A program made the translations under genes and the position numbers. A stretch of DNA of 64,000 nucleotides, taken from an uncultured Roseburia sp. (GTDB taxonomy: Bacteria; Bacillota; Clostridia; Lachnospirales; Lachnospiraceae). How positions within the stretch are numbered: position 1 is the stretch's first letter; every line of letters starts with the position of its first letter. Shown one piece after another: positions 45,658-54,764 of the stretch. The notes beneath the pieces were generated by a model. That model saw only the letters and a list, made by a program, of their open reading frames with translations. It did not search any database and had not been told where the DNA came from. The stretch lies in contig CAMXSH010000002.1 in NCBI GenBank assembly GCA_947246475.1, positions 56,482 through 120,481 on the forward strand. The letters run 5' to 3'.

Positions 45658-45711
45658 AGACGGAGCAGGTTCGGGTTAATTGTACCATTAAAATGGAAAG
45701 GAGGGGTGTCT

Positions 45712-46557
45712 GTGAATGGTTTCAGCAAATATCATCCTGCGGTGATCTTCGTGTATTTTGTGGCGGTGACGGCCATAACAATTTTTATATTTGATCCGGT
45801 GCTCCTGGGGATTTCACTTATCAGCCAGAGTGCCCTTTATCTGTATCTGAAAGGTATGTCTGAGGGAATAAGTTTTGTAGTAAAATGTCTGGGAATGGTC
45901 GTGGTCTGCGGTGGAATCAATGCCCTGGTCAATCACCGGGGGGTTACGGTACTGTGCTGGATGGGTGAACTTCCGGTGACTGCAGAATGTTTATTTTACG
46001 GCTGCATGACAGGGGTTCTTCTGGCAGCGTCCCTTCTGATGTTCGGGTGCTGCAGCCAGATGATGACTTCGGAGAAGATCCTGTGTCTTTTCGGAAACCA
46101 GCTGCCCCATGCCAGCCTTTTATTTTCCATGGCACTGCGGCTGATCCCTAAAATCCGGCGGGATTATAAAAAGATCCGGGAGAACCATAAACTGCAGAAG
46201 GGAATTTTGACGACGCTGGTGGGACTTGCCCTGGAAGATTCTTTGGAAATGGGCACTGCCATGAGAGACCGTGGGTACGGAAGTCGACTGGAAGGAAAAA
46301 GGCGGACCAGCATTTATACCCGCAGGTTTCAGAGTAGAGATCTGGTATTGATGGTATGTCTGTTTCTTGCTGCTTCGGTCGGTATGGGGATGTATTCCTG
46401 TTCCAAGACAAGATTCCTTGCCTTTCCATACATAGAATACAGCCAGGATGGAATGGGTATGGCGGCGTACCTTTTATTTGTTCTATTATTTTTTATTCCT
46501 TTGGGTATAAATATCAGGGAGGAACTTAGATGGAGACTTATAGTTTCAAAGATATAA
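45712..46557 (+). CDS. ECF transporter transmembrane component (EcfT/CbiQ)
   Basis: A 281-aa membrane protein of the CbiQ family that couples the ATPase to the substrate-binding S component. It has about five spans and the T-component signature AMRDRGYGS after the long cytoplasmic helices (RLIPKIRRDYKKIRENHKLQ). The start is GTG 45712, 7 nt after AAGGAGG; GTG 45706 is too close. It overlaps the ATPase gene by 28 nt. Confidence 0.88.
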   Translation: MNGFSKYHPAVIFVYFVAVTAITIFIFDPVLLGISLISQSALYLYLKGMSEGISFVVKCLGMVVVCGGINALVNHRGVTVLCWMGELPVTAECLFYGCMTGVLLAASLLMFGCCSQMMTSEKILCLFGNQLPHASLLFSMALRLIPKIRRDYKKIRENHKLQKGILTTLVGLALEDSLEMGTAMRDRGYGSRLEGKRRTSIYTRRFQSRDLVLMVCLFLAASVGMGMYSCSKTRFLAFPYIEYSQDGMGMAAYLLFVLLFFIPLGINIREELRWRLIVSKI

Positions 46558-48020
46558 GCTATACCTACGGCGGAAGTACAGAAGCCGTGTTAAAAAACGT
46601 TTCCTTTGAAGTGGGAAGAGGAGAGTTTGTGGTGGTCTGCGGGGCATCGGGATCCGGCAAGACGACGCTTCTTCGCTGTATCAAGGAAACACACCAGAAG
46701 TTCGGATATGTATCCCAAAATCCTTCCAATCAGATCGTTACAGATAAGGTACGGCATGAACTGGCTTTTGGGATGGAGAATATGGGAATTCAGACGGAGA
46801 AGATGTGGCATGCCATCGCTGGCACCGCTACGTATTTTGGAATGGAGGACTGGATGGAGAGGGATACCTATTCTCTGTCGGGAGGGGAAAAACAGCTTTT
46901 GAATCTTGCCTCGGTACTGGTGACAGATCCGGAGGTGATCCTTCTGGATGAGCCCACCGCACAATTGGATCCCATGGCGGCGTCAGCCTTTCTGGATATC
47001 CTGCGGCGGCTGAATTCCCAGCTGGGAATCACGGTTATTCTCGTGGAACAGCGTCTGGAGGAAGTGCTGGCGCTCTGCGACAAAATGATGGTGCTCCACA
47101 AGGGGCAGATCGCTGCCTGGGGACAGCTGCATCAGGTATATGAAAAAATATGCCATTCTGAATTATCCGAGGAATTTTTGGATTATATGCCCTCTTTTGT
47201 CCGGTTTTATCATCGATTTTCTGAGGAAAGAAATGCCTGTCCTTCCAGTGTGAAAGAATGCCGGAACTGGTTTTATGGAAATGATATTCAGTGCTCGGTC
47301 AGGGATTCGGAACAGTTTCTGGAGAAAACGGGAGGAATCCAGTCTATAGAGTGCCGTAATTTGTTTTTCCGCTATGAGAAGAAGGGAAAAGATGTGCTAA
47401 GGGAGGTTTGTTATGAGACAGTGCCTGGCAGGATTTATGGTATCGCTGGCGGGAATGGTACAGGAAAATCTACTTTTTTAAAGGTTCTGGCGGGTGCAGA
47501 GGAATGTTATTATGGGAAAATGAAAGTTCAGGGCAGGATTTCTTATCTGCCTCAGGAACCAAAATACATGTTTATCGGGGATCGGATCTGTGATATAATA
47601 AAAACAGAATCGGCGGTGGAAAAATTTGGACTGCTGCGGATCCTTGACAGGCATCCCTATGATGTGAGTGGCGGACAGATGCAGCGGACCGCCATGGCGT
47701 ATTTATATGAGCAGGACGGAGAGATTTTTTTGTTTGATGAGCCGACAAAAGGACTGGATCCTTTTTGGAAAAAACAGTTTGGCTTATGGCTGGCAGAATT
47801 GGCAGAGAAGGGAAAGACCGTGATCGTAGTATCCCATGATGTGGAATTTGCTGCTAATGCCTGTGAATATATGTCGATGTGTTTTGACGGAGAGATTTCA
47901 CCTCCTATGAAGACACAGGATTTTTTCCGGGGAGGGCTTTTTTATACAACAGCAATTCAGCGGATTGTAGGAGACAGGTATCCGCAGATCGTGGCAGAAA
48001 GGTTTATTTATGAAGAATAA
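46530..48020 (+). CDS. ECF transporter ATPase, two ABC domains fused
   Basis: A 496-aa protein with two complete ABC cassettes. The first has Walker A GASGSGKTTLLR (about 38-49), Q-loop YVSQNPSNQI, signature LSGGEKQLL and Walker B VILLDEPTAQ. The second has GGNGTGKSTFLK (about 308), YLPQEPKYM, signature DVSGGQMQRTA and LFDEPTKGLDP. It equals EcfA1 and EcfA2 joined. Overlaps on both sides with the T and S genes show a single translation-coupled transcript. Confidence 0.92.
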   Translation: METYSFKDISYTYGGSTEAVLKNVSFEVGRGEFVVVCGASGSGKTTLLRCIKETHQKFGYVSQNPSNQIVTDKVRHELAFGMENMGIQTEKMWHAIAGTATYFGMEDWMERDTYSLSGGEKQLLNLASVLVTDPEVILLDEPTAQLDPMAASAFLDILRRLNSQLGITVILVEQRLEEVLALCDKMMVLHKGQIAAWGQLHQVYEKICHSELSEEFLDYMPSFVRFYHRFSEERNACPSSVKECRNWFYGNDIQCSVRDSEQFLEKTGGIQSIECRNLFFRYEKKGKDVLREVCYETVPGRIYGIAGGNGTGKSTFLKVLAGAEECYYGKMKVQGRISYLPQEPKYMFIGDRICDIIKTESAVEKFGLLRILDRHPYDVSGGQMQRTAMAYLYEQDGEIFLFDEPTKGLDPFWKKQFGLWLAELAEKGKTVIVVSHDVEFAANACEYMSMCFDGEISPPMKTQDFFRGGLFYTTAIQRIVGDRYPQIVAERFIYEE

Positions 48021-48720
48021 AAGAGTGTGGGGATACGTGCTGGCGTTGATCTTCTGCGTCGCAATTCTTGTCTATAGTCTTTTGGTACTGAGGGGCAGGG
48101 AATATTATTATGTCAGTCTGGCAATCATGTTAGCAGGAGTGATATTGTTTATCCTTGGGTTTGAGAACCGAAGACCTTCTGTGGCTGAGCTGACGATCAT
48201 CTCTGTGATGTGTGCTATTGGGGTAGTTTCACGGGTTTCTTTTTTCATTCTTCCTCAGATCAAGCCACTGGCGGCTGTGGTCATCATCACAGGAATCTCA
48301 TTGGGAGCAGAATCCGGATTTATCACTGGAGCTGTCAGCGCTTTTGTTTCAAATTTTTATTTTGGACAGGGCTCTTGGACGCCTTTTCAGATGTTTGCAT
48401 TGGGCTTGGTGGGCTTTTTTGCCGGAATGGTGTTCCGGAAGGTGCCGGTGAACCGGTTTACAATCTCAATCTATGGGCTGATATCCGTTGTTGTAGTTTA
48501 TGGAGGTATTGTGGATATCAACACACTTTTTTATTCCATGGGAGAAATTACTTGGAATTCCGTCCTGTGGGTATATGGGACAGGCTTGCCGATGAATCTT
48601 ATGTTCGGCATATCTACGGTTATATTCCTTGTACTGTTTCACAAACCGATGTTGAGCAGGCTTACGAGGGTTAAAATAAAATATCACTTGATTGAACAGG
48701 AAAAGGAGAGCAGGTTATGA
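48010..48720 (+). CDS. ECF transporter substrate-specific component
   Basis: A 236-aa membrane protein with about six spans (for example GYVLALIFCVAILVYSLLVL and ISLGAESGFITGAVSAFVSN). The central part (AELTIISVMCAIGVVSR) is typical of S components. The substrate cannot be read from sequence. DUF4430 partners and the neighbouring cobalamin riboswitch point to a corrinoid, as for CbrT-type S proteins, which is inference. ATG 48010 overlaps the ATPase gene by 11 nt. Confidence 0.82.
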   Translation: MKNKRVWGYVLALIFCVAILVYSLLVLRGREYYYVSLAIMLAGVILFILGFENRRPSVAELTIISVMCAIGVVSRVSFFILPQIKPLAAVVIITGISLGAESGFITGAVSAFVSNFYFGQGSWTPFQMFALGLVGFFAGMVFRKVPVNRFTISIYGLISVVVVYGGIVDINTLFYSMGEITWNSVLWVYGTGLPMNLMFGISTVIFLVLFHKPMLSRLTRVKIKYHLIEQEKESRL

Positions 48721-49592
48721 GCAGGGTCAAGATCATTACAGACAGCAACAGCGGGATTACGCAGCGGCAGGGAAAGGAAATGGGCATTGAGGTGGTTCCG
48801 ATGCCGTTTTTTATCAATGAAACCCAGTATCTTGAAGATATAACGATGACCCAGGAGGATTTTTACCGGGCGCTTGAGGATGACAGGGCGGAGGTATCTA
48901 CATCCCAGCCGTCACCAGAGTCCATTATGGAGATGTGGACCCGGGGACTGGAAGAGTACGACGAGATCGTACATATTCCCATGTCCAGCGGCATCAGCAG
49001 CTCCTGTGCCACGGCTATGATGCTGGCGCAGGAGGATGAATTTGAGGGCAGGGTCTATGTGGTGGACAACCAGAGGATTTCTGTGACTCAGAGAAGGTCG
49101 GTGCTTCAGGCAAAGGAACTGGCGGATAAAGGATTCTCAGGGAAGGATATCTTTGATATTTTGACCAGAGATAAGCTTGAGAGCAGTATTTATATTATGG
49201 TAGATACATTAAAATATCTGAAAAAGGGAGGCAGGCTGACACCAGCTGTGGCGGCTATCGGAACGGTGCTGCGTATTAAGCCTGTACTGCAGATCCAGGG
49301 AGACAAGCTGGATTCCTATGCGAAAGTTAAGACGCTGAAACAGGCAAAGCAGACCATGGTCAAGGCCATCACTTCGGATCTGGAAAATCGTTTTGCAGAG
49401 TCGGGAAATATGTTTATTGATATCGCCCATACCCAGAACCGGGAAGAGGCGGAGAGATTCCGGGAGGAACTGAATCTGCTTTTCCCAGGACATGATATCC
49501 ATATCGATCCGCTGTCTCTCAGTGTTTCCTGTCATATTGGCCCTGGGGCGCTGGCAGTGACATTGTCCAACGAACCAAAAGAATTGAAATAG
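48717..49592 (+). CDS. DegV family fatty-acid-binding protein
   Basis: A 291-aa protein of the DegV/FakB family that holds fatty acids for phosphorylation by FakA. It starts VKIITDSNSGITQ and has STSQPSPESIMEMW, IPMSSGISSSCATAMMLA, KYLKKGGRLTPAVAAIG and a C-terminal SCHIGPGALAVT. ATG 48717 overlaps the S-component stop by 4 nt, so it is cotranscribed with the ECF operon although a functional link is not obvious. Confidence 0.92.
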   Translation: MSRVKIITDSNSGITQRQGKEMGIEVVPMPFFINETQYLEDITMTQEDFYRALEDDRAEVSTSQPSPESIMEMWTRGLEEYDEIVHIPMSSGISSSCATAMMLAQEDEFEGRVYVVDNQRISVTQRRSVLQAKELADKGFSGKDIFDILTRDKLESSIYIMVDTLKYLKKGGRLTPAVAAIGTVLRIKPVLQIQGDKLDSYAKVKTLKQAKQTMVKAITSDLENRFAESGNMFIDIAHTQNREEAERFREELNLLFPGHDIHIDPLSLSVSCHIGPGALAVTLSNEPKELK

Positions 49593-49658
49593 CGTCCTCA
49601 TTGTCCTCCAGACCTTCCTTCCATGATGTAATGGACCAAAAGAATTGCATAGATAAAT

Positions 49659-49699
49659 GAAACAGGCAGTAAGTGGTAAATCCATTTACTGCCTGTTTC
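49659..49699 (+). terminator. Perfect 14-bp hairpin between convergent genes
   Basis: GAAACAGGCAGTAA (49659-49672) pairs with TTACTGCCTGTTTC (49686-49699). It lies between the degV gene and the minus-strand small gene and can act in either direction, though T-runs are weak. A 13-nt direct repeat ACCAAAAGAATTG lies just upstream (about 49574 and 49634). Confidence 0.6.
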
Positions 49700-49740
49700 G
49701 TAGAAAAAGAGGAAAACAAAAACTTCTTATAAGCTATTCA

Positions 49741-50022
49741 TTATTTGCTTTCAGCTGGCTTTACATAAACATCGACATCGTCGTCGTCATCATCAAAGTC
49801 ATCGTCAAATTCATCATAATCAAAATCACCGTCGAAATCATCCAGATAACGGGGAGTTACATGACGGTATACCGCGTAAGCAATCGCTGCCACAGAAGCA
49901 ACGACACCAATGATCGCAAGAACCCATAACAGACAATTTTTTCTTTCCTCATCCGCATTTTTTTTGTTCAACAGCTGGTTGATCTTAGCGCTGTTAACAA
50001 GATCATCAATCTTTCCGCACAT
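49741..50022 (-). CDS. Small membrane protein with acidic tail
   Basis: A 93-aa protein. The N-terminal 30 residues are charged, one membrane span follows (LLWVLAIIGVVASVAAIAYAVY), and then an Asp-rich tail (about 20 Asp within 30 residues) ending YVKPAESK. The tail could bind cations. Related small proteins are common in Lachnospiraceae but the function is unknown. It lies 80 nt behind pcrA on the same strand. Confidence 0.7.
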   Translation of the reverse strand: MCGKIDDLVNSAKINQLLNKKNADEERKNCLLWVLAIIGVVASVAAIAYAVYRHVTPRYLDDFDGDFDYDEFDDDFDDDDDDVDVYVKPAESK

Positions 50023-50102
50023 ATATCACTACCATCCTTTCCTTCATGTTCAATATCTATTAATAGTATAACATATCTATGTAAAATATACTAGCTAATT
50101 TT

Positions 50103-52379
50103 TTAAATTTTAGAAAGTTTTGCAAAAGAGCTGCGAAGCTTTCTCTGGCCAAAATCTTTAAACTCCACTACGACCTCATAATCCGTACTTAGCTTTTCCA
50201 AAGACAGTACCGTCCCTGTGCCAAATTTGATATGATAGACAGTATCTCCCTCACTGTACTCTGGTCTGCCGGCAGGAGCGGACAGAGAGGAAGCACCCTT
50301 TTTTATATAAGGGTTGTCTGCAAAAGGGTTTTTTGAATGTTTGTTGTATTTTTTAGCCGGAGAGAAGATGTCGTCCAGTCCCGCCGCTTTGTCGTATGCA
50401 GAGGAAGACGAACGCGGTTTTTCACTCTCGGTCTGCTGTATGAGATAACGGGGGATCTCACTGATAAAGCGGGATGGAAAATTAAAATTCGGTTCTCCGT
50501 TTCGCATACGCTGTCTGGCACAAGTCAGTGTCAGCTGTTTTTTTGCCCGGGTAATTCCCACATAGCAAAGGCGGCGTTCTTCTTCCATCTCATCATCGGA
50601 AGGGTCGTACACAGCGACGGAACCAGGAAAAATGTTTTCTTCCATGCCGCATATGTATACCTTAGGAAACTCCAGTCCCTTGGCGCTGTGCAGCGTCATC
50701 AACAGAACCTGTTCTGTGTCGGGATCCACGGTGTCGATATCGGCTACCAGGGCGATGTTTTCCAAAAGACCGCCCAGGGTGGCTGGTTCGCCGGCGGGAT
50801 CGCTGGCATCCGTTTCATACTGGATGATCTTATTGATGAGGGAGTCAATATTTTCCAGGCGTGCGTTTGCCTCCACGGAATCTTCTGCCTCCAGATCTTT
50901 GACATAGCCCGTGCATTCAAGGATCTCATCCATAAGCCCCCGAAGAGTAAAATCTGGTTCATCCTGACGGCTTTTCAACAGATCAATAAAGCTGACAAAA
51001 TCATGGATCCGGGAAGCAGCGCGGCTGCACCCGTCAATATAATCAGCTTCCCGCAGGGCAGCAAAAAAGCTGATGCCCCGGTCCAGGCTGTAGTCCATCA
51101 CCCGCTGGATCGTCGTGGCGCCAATGCCCCTGCGTGGAACGTTTATGATCCTCCGGACGGCAATATCATCCTCTGGATTGTGAATGGTCTTCAGATAGCA
51201 GAGAAGATCTTTGATCTCCTTTCGGGAATAGAAGTTGATGGCGCCTACGATACGGTAAGGTATATTTTCCTGTACCAGTTTTTCCTCAAAGACCCGGGAC
51301 TGGGCATTGGTGCGGTAGAGTACAGCGAAATCCGAATAGCTGCTTCCATTTTCCCGGATGTCGTTATGGATGTCCCCGGCGATGCCAGCCGCTTCCTCAT
51401 ACTCATTCATATACTGTACATAGCGAATTGGATCGCCTTCTTCTGCCTTGGTCCAAAGAGCCTTTTCTTTTCTGGCGGTATTGTGGCGGATCACCTCGTT
51501 GGCAGCCTCCAGGATCCGCTTTGTGGAGCGGTAATTCTGTTCCAGGCGGATGGTCTTTGCTTCAGGAAATATTTCTTCAAAATTTAATATATTATAAATA
51601 TTGGCTCCCCGGAATTTATAGATGGACTGGTCATCGTCCCCCACCACACAGAGATTCCGGTAGCGGGAGGCAAGAAGGCTGAGGAGCATGAACTGTGCCG
51701 TGTTGGTATCCTGGTACTCGTCCACCAGAATAAAGCGGAAACGGTTCTGGTAGTGCTCTAATACCTGCGGCTGGTCTTTGAAAAGCTCCACAGTCTTCAT
51801 GATCAGGTCGTCAAAATCCAGGGCGTTGTTCTGTTTGAGACGTTTCTGATATTCTTTATACACTGTGCCAAAGATCCTGCGGTTATATTCTTTCTCTGTC
51901 TCTTCGGCAAACTGTTCCGGTGTTTTGAGCTCGTTTTTTGCATTGGAGATCGCATTCAGAAAGGTTTTTTCTTTATACTTTTTTGTGTCTATGTTCAGGT
52001 GTTTGCAGATATCCTTCATCAGGCTTTTCTGGTCATCGGTATCATAGATCGTAAAACTGCGGCTGTACCCGATGAGGTCTATGTATCGGCGCAGAATCCG
52101 TACACAGGTGGAGTGGAAGGTACTGACCCAGATACTTTCGGCGCCGTAGGAGACGATATGGTCCACCCGTTCCCGCATCTCACTGGCTGCCTTGTTGGTA
52201 AAGGTCAGCGCCAGGATCTGCCAGGGATTGACCTGGTGCTCTTCAATCAGATAGGCAATGCGGTGGGTAAGAACTCTGGTCTTGCCAGAACCTGCTCCTG
52301 CCAGGATCAGTAAAGGACCCTCAAAGTGAAGGACAGCTTCCTCCTGTTTATCATTTAAATGGTCTAAAATAGCCGACAT
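50103..52379 (-). CDS. pcrA: ATP-dependent DNA helicase PcrA/UvrD
   Basis: A 758-aa superfamily-1 helicase used in repair and replication-fork processing. Walker A AGAGSGKTR (about 27-35) follows LNDKQEEAV. WQILALTFTNKAASEMRERV, LVDEYQDTN, VGDDDQSIYKFRGA, LEQNYRST and LMTLHSAKGLEF give the remaining motifs. The C-terminus has a Tudor-like segment (GDTVYHIKFGTGTVLSLE) typical of PcrA. ATG 52379 follows AAGGAGGA. A long open frame on the opposite strand is only a shadow. Confidence 0.95.
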   Translation of the reverse strand: MSAILDHLNDKQEEAVLHFEGPLLILAGAGSGKTRVLTHRIAYLIEEHQVNPWQILALTFTNKAASEMRERVDHIVSYGAESIWVSTFHSTCVRILRRYIDLIGYSRSFTIYDTDDQKSLMKDICKHLNIDTKKYKEKTFLNAISNAKNELKTPEQFAEETEKEYNRRIFGTVYKEYQKRLKQNNALDFDDLIMKTVELFKDQPQVLEHYQNRFRFILVDEYQDTNTAQFMLLSLLASRYRNLCVVGDDDQSIYKFRGANIYNILNFEEIFPEAKTIRLEQNYRSTKRILEAANEVIRHNTARKEKALWTKAEEGDPIRYVQYMNEYEEAAGIAGDIHNDIRENGSSYSDFAVLYRTNAQSRVFEEKLVQENIPYRIVGAINFYSRKEIKDLLCYLKTIHNPEDDIAVRRIINVPRRGIGATTIQRVMDYSLDRGISFFAALREADYIDGCSRAASRIHDFVSFIDLLKSRQDEPDFTLRGLMDEILECTGYVKDLEAEDSVEANARLENIDSLINKIIQYETDASDPAGEPATLGGLLENIALVADIDTVDPDTEQVLLMTLHSAKGLEFPKVYICGMEENIFPGSVAVYDPSDDEMEEERRLCYVGITRAKKQLTLTCARQRMRNGEPNFNFPSRFISEIPRYLIQQTESEKPRSSSSAYDKAAGLDDIFSPAKKYNKHSKNPFADNPYIKKGASSLSAPAGRPEYSEGDTVYHIKFGTGTVLSLEKLSTDYEVVVEFKDFGQRKLRSSFAKLSKI

Positions 52380-52483
52380 ATCAAATCCTCCTTCATATTG
52401 CAACAAACATACGTTCATTATAGCATAGTCAGGGACAAAAGACAATAACTATTGAAATTTTTTGGCGAAGATGGTATTGTGAA

Positions 52484-52614
52484 GTGTGAATGAAACTGCG
52501 GATCCGAATGCCTCCGTTTGAGGCATCAAAACCTCATCACGTAGTTTCTCGCAAGGCGCCGCTTGCGGCACCTTGCTCTATTCACACCGGAAGAACGCAA
52601 AGGCAGCGTTCTTC
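52484..52614 (+). repeat. Nested palindromic element upstream of the PHP gene
   Basis: GTGTGAAT (52484-52491) and ATTCACAC (52580-52587) close a structure. It contains GAAACT/AGTTTC (52492-52497, 52543-52548), ATGCCTC/GAGGCAT and GCAAGG/CCTTGC (52551-52576). A separate hairpin GAAGAACGC/GCGTTCTTC (52590-52614) follows. The same GAAGAACG hairpin and GTGTGAAT stem recur near 54626-54725. Confidence 0.65.
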
Positions 52615-52636
52615 ATGAAAATAAAAGGAGAAAATC

Positions 52637-53350
52637 ATGAGAGATATTTATGTACTGGATCTGCATACCCACACCTATGCCAGCGGGCATGCTTATAATA
52701 CGATGAATGAGATGGCGCTGGCTGCGAAAGAAAAAGGACTGCAGCTTTTGGGAATAACAGATCATGCCCCTTCTATGCCAGGAACGATGGGACTGCTGTA
52801 TTTTCTGAATCTGAAGGTGGCGAGGCGGGAAAAATATGGGCTTCCCCTGTTGCTTGGGACAGAGGTGAACGTGGTGGATTATGATGGTAAGCTGGATCTG
52901 CCGGACCGGGTTCTGTCAGAGATGGATGTGGTCATCGCAAGTCTGCATGTGCGCTGCATCGAGCCTGGCAGTCCGGAGGAGAATACCAGGGCATATCTTG
53001 GCGCCATACGGAATCCCCATGTAGATATCATCGGGCATCCGGACGATATCCGGTATGAGTTTGATCAGGAAATACTGGTCCGGGAAGCAAAAAAATATGG
53101 AAAGCTGATAGAATTGAATAATTCCTCCCTGGCGCCCACTAGTTTTCGGAAAAATGCCAGGGAAGCAGACCGACAGATCCTGAAATTATGTAAAAAATAT
53201 GAAGTTCCAATTATCGTTGGAAGCGATGCACATACAGAGGAAGATATAATGAATTTTGAATATGCGGATGCGTTGCTTTTGGAAGTCGATTTCCCTGTAG
53301 AGCTGATCGCTAATACATCCGTGGAAAAATTGAGAGCGCTGCTGGTATAG
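52637..53350 (+). CDS. PHP-domain phosphatase (YcdX-like)
   Basis: A 237-aa polymerase-and-histidinol-phosphatase (PHP) family protein, a trinuclear metal phosphoesterase. Metal ligands are visible in DLHTHTYASGHAYNT (7-21), GITDHAPSMP, GTEVNVVDYDG, ASLHVR, IIGHPDD and GSDAHTEED. The size and motifs fit the YcdX group; the substrate is unknown. AAAAGGAG precedes ATG 52637, right after the palindromic element. Confidence 0.88.
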   Translation: MRDIYVLDLHTHTYASGHAYNTMNEMALAAKEKGLQLLGITDHAPSMPGTMGLLYFLNLKVARREKYGLPLLLGTEVNVVDYDGKLDLPDRVLSEMDVVIASLHVRCIEPGSPEENTRAYLGAIRNPHVDIIGHPDDIRYEFDQEILVREAKKYGKLIELNNSSLAPTSFRKNAREADRQILKLCKKYEVPIIVGSDAHTEEDIMNFEYADALLLEVDFPVELIANTSVEKLRALLV

Positions 53351-53369
53351 CTTTTTATTAGGAGGCTTT

Positions 53370-53963
53370 TTAATGCAGTGTCTCATCTATGATGCGTTCA
53401 ATGATCTGTTTTTTCATATAGACATCAAAACTCAGCATGCAGATATAAGCAAAACGGGACAGATAGTCCGATTCTGCTTCGTCGGTGGCGTCGGAAAAGA
53501 TCTCCTGTGAGCTCTTGAACCGGCGTACTACATCCTTGGTCAGATTGTTAGTCTGTTCTTTTTCCATCTTGAAAATTTCTTCATATATTTTTTCCAGAGA
53601 AATATCCTTTGAGGCATGATTAAAAAACATATGTGTCAAAGGGGCAAATATTTTCTGGATGTCGCTGATGGAAAGAACATTTTTAAAATAGTAGAGAAAG
53701 ATCAGCAGATACATATGCTCTTTGGAGTATTTTTTCTTGTCCGGCGGCGGAAGAAGATTGTTTTTGGTGTAATTGTTGATCATGGTCTTGGTAAGGATCT
53801 TATCCTCGTCTGTTCTTTTGCAGGCTTCCAGATGGGCGTCCATAAAAGTCGTGACCTGATCCATATAAAGATCAATGTTTGGAATATCCGATGGAGAGAT
53901 ATAATCAATCTCCCTAAGTTTTTTGATGATATCCATAATACTTTCTTCGTTGCTCTTTTTCAT
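53370..53963 (-). CDS. DUF1836 protein (MerR-like helix-turn-helix)
   Basis: A 197-aa protein with the DUF1836 core ILTKTMINNYTKNNLLPPP then KKYSKEHMYLLIFLYYFKN, followed by LSISDIQKIFAPL. It resembles the DNA-binding half of MerR-type regulators. Such genes are common in Lachnospiraceae and the targets are unknown. ATG 53963 has GGAG upstream; the longer frame to 54047 overlaps its own promoter. Confidence 0.85.
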   Translation of the reverse strand: MKKSNEESIMDIIKKLREIDYISPSDIPNIDLYMDQVTTFMDAHLEACKRTDEDKILTKTMINNYTKNNLLPPPDKKKYSKEHMYLLIFLYYFKNVLSISDIQKIFAPLTHMFFNHASKDISLEKIYEEIFKMEKEQTNNLTKDVVRRFKSSQEIFSDATDEAESDYLSRFAYICMLSFDVYMKKQIIERIIDETLH

Positions 53964-54018
53964 GACAACTCCATTTCTCACAGTTTTTGCTTCTGTGTAC
54001 ACAATAGTCGTATAGAAC

Positions 54019-54047
54019 AGTATAACGTATTCTGGGAAAAAAAGCAA
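54019..54047 (-). promoter_or_regulatory. SigA-type promoter for the DUF1836 gene
   Basis: On the minus strand TTGCTT (54047-54042), 17-nt spacer and TATACT (54024-54019). Confidence 0.75.
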
Positions 54048-54108
54048 TTATCTTTGTGGTATTTGTTTTTTGCTGATCTTTTATTGTATTTGAAAACTTG
54101 ATAAATGG

Positions 54109-54137
54109 TTGCGTTTACCATGAATATTGTCTATAAT
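54109..54137 (+). promoter_or_regulatory. SigA-type promoter for the tautomerase gene
   Basis: TTGCGT at 54109-54114, 17-nt spacer and consensus TATAAT at 54132-54137. The ATG lies about 28 nt downstream. Confidence 0.75.
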
Positions 54138-54165
54138 ATGATGTATAAAAGGAAGGAGATCTAAT

Positions 54166-54510
54166 ATGCCATTTATTAATTCAAAGGTTACTGTTAAGAT
54201 GACAGAAGAGAAAAAAGAGGCCATCAAATCCAGGCTGGGCGAGGCGGTGGCTTCTACCATTGGAAAGTCTGAGAACTGGCTGATGGTGGGCTTCGAGGAT
54301 AGCTATGACCTGTATTTTCAAGGAAACAGATCAGAGGAGAGTGCTTTTATTGAGGTGAGCATTTATGGAAAGGCTTCCCCCGCTGCTTTTAATGCACTGA
54401 CCGGGGTGATCTGTGATATCTTTGAGAGTGAACTGTCGATCCCGAAAAACCGGATCTATGTGAAATATCAGGAGATTCCTGACTGGGGATGGAATGGTTC
54501 TAACCTGTAG
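54166..54510 (+). CDS. MIF-like tautomerase family protein
   Basis: A 114-aa member of the tautomerase/MIF superfamily. Met-Pro at the start would expose the catalytic Pro1 (PFINSKVTVKMTEEKK). NWLMVGFEDSYDLYF and ASPAAFNALTGVICDIF, then IPKNRIYVKYQEI, match the MIF-type (phenylpyruvate tautomerase) group. The natural substrate is not known. AAGGAGAT precedes ATG 54166. Confidence 0.87.
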   Translation: MPFINSKVTVKMTEEKKEAIKSRLGEAVASTIGKSENWLMVGFEDSYDLYFQGNRSEESAFIEVSIYGKASPAAFNALTGVICDIFESELSIPKNRIYVKYQEIPDWGWNGSNL

Positions 54511-54554
54511 CGGCGGTTTTACGGCGGCACAAATAATTTCATGACTAAATCACC

Positions 54555-54725
54555 GGGCTGTCGCTGCTTCGCAGCTTTACCAGCCCTCCCTCATGAGGGA
54601 CGCTTGCACAATCATGAGAAATCGTGAAGAACGCTGTTTTTTCGTTCTTCCTGTGTGAATAGGCAGCTTTGCTGCCATAGAACTTCTTAGCTTTCGTTTT
54701 TTGAAAGCTTATTAGTTCTATTCAC
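54555..54725 (+). repeat. Second nested palindromic element, before the MATE gene
   Basis: A chain of stems: GGGCTG/CAGCCC (54555-54586) with inner GCTGC/GCAGC; TCCCTCATGAGGGA (54587-54600); GAAGAACG/CGTTCTTC (about 54626-54650). Last is a GTGAATA/TATTCAC closing stem (about 54655-54725) around GGCAGC/GCTGCC and TAGAACT/AGTTCTA with inner AGCTTTC/GAAAGCT. It shares its GAAGAACG and GTGTGAAT parts with the element at 52484. Confidence 0.65.
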
Positions 54726-54764
54726 GCTTTTGCCCCCAAATCAAGTTAGAAAGCCGGGATATAT

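Noticed and set aside
50337..51587. 416-codon plus-strand open frame
   Set aside because: It lies antisense inside pcrA, has no ribosome site and no domain; a shadow of codon bias.
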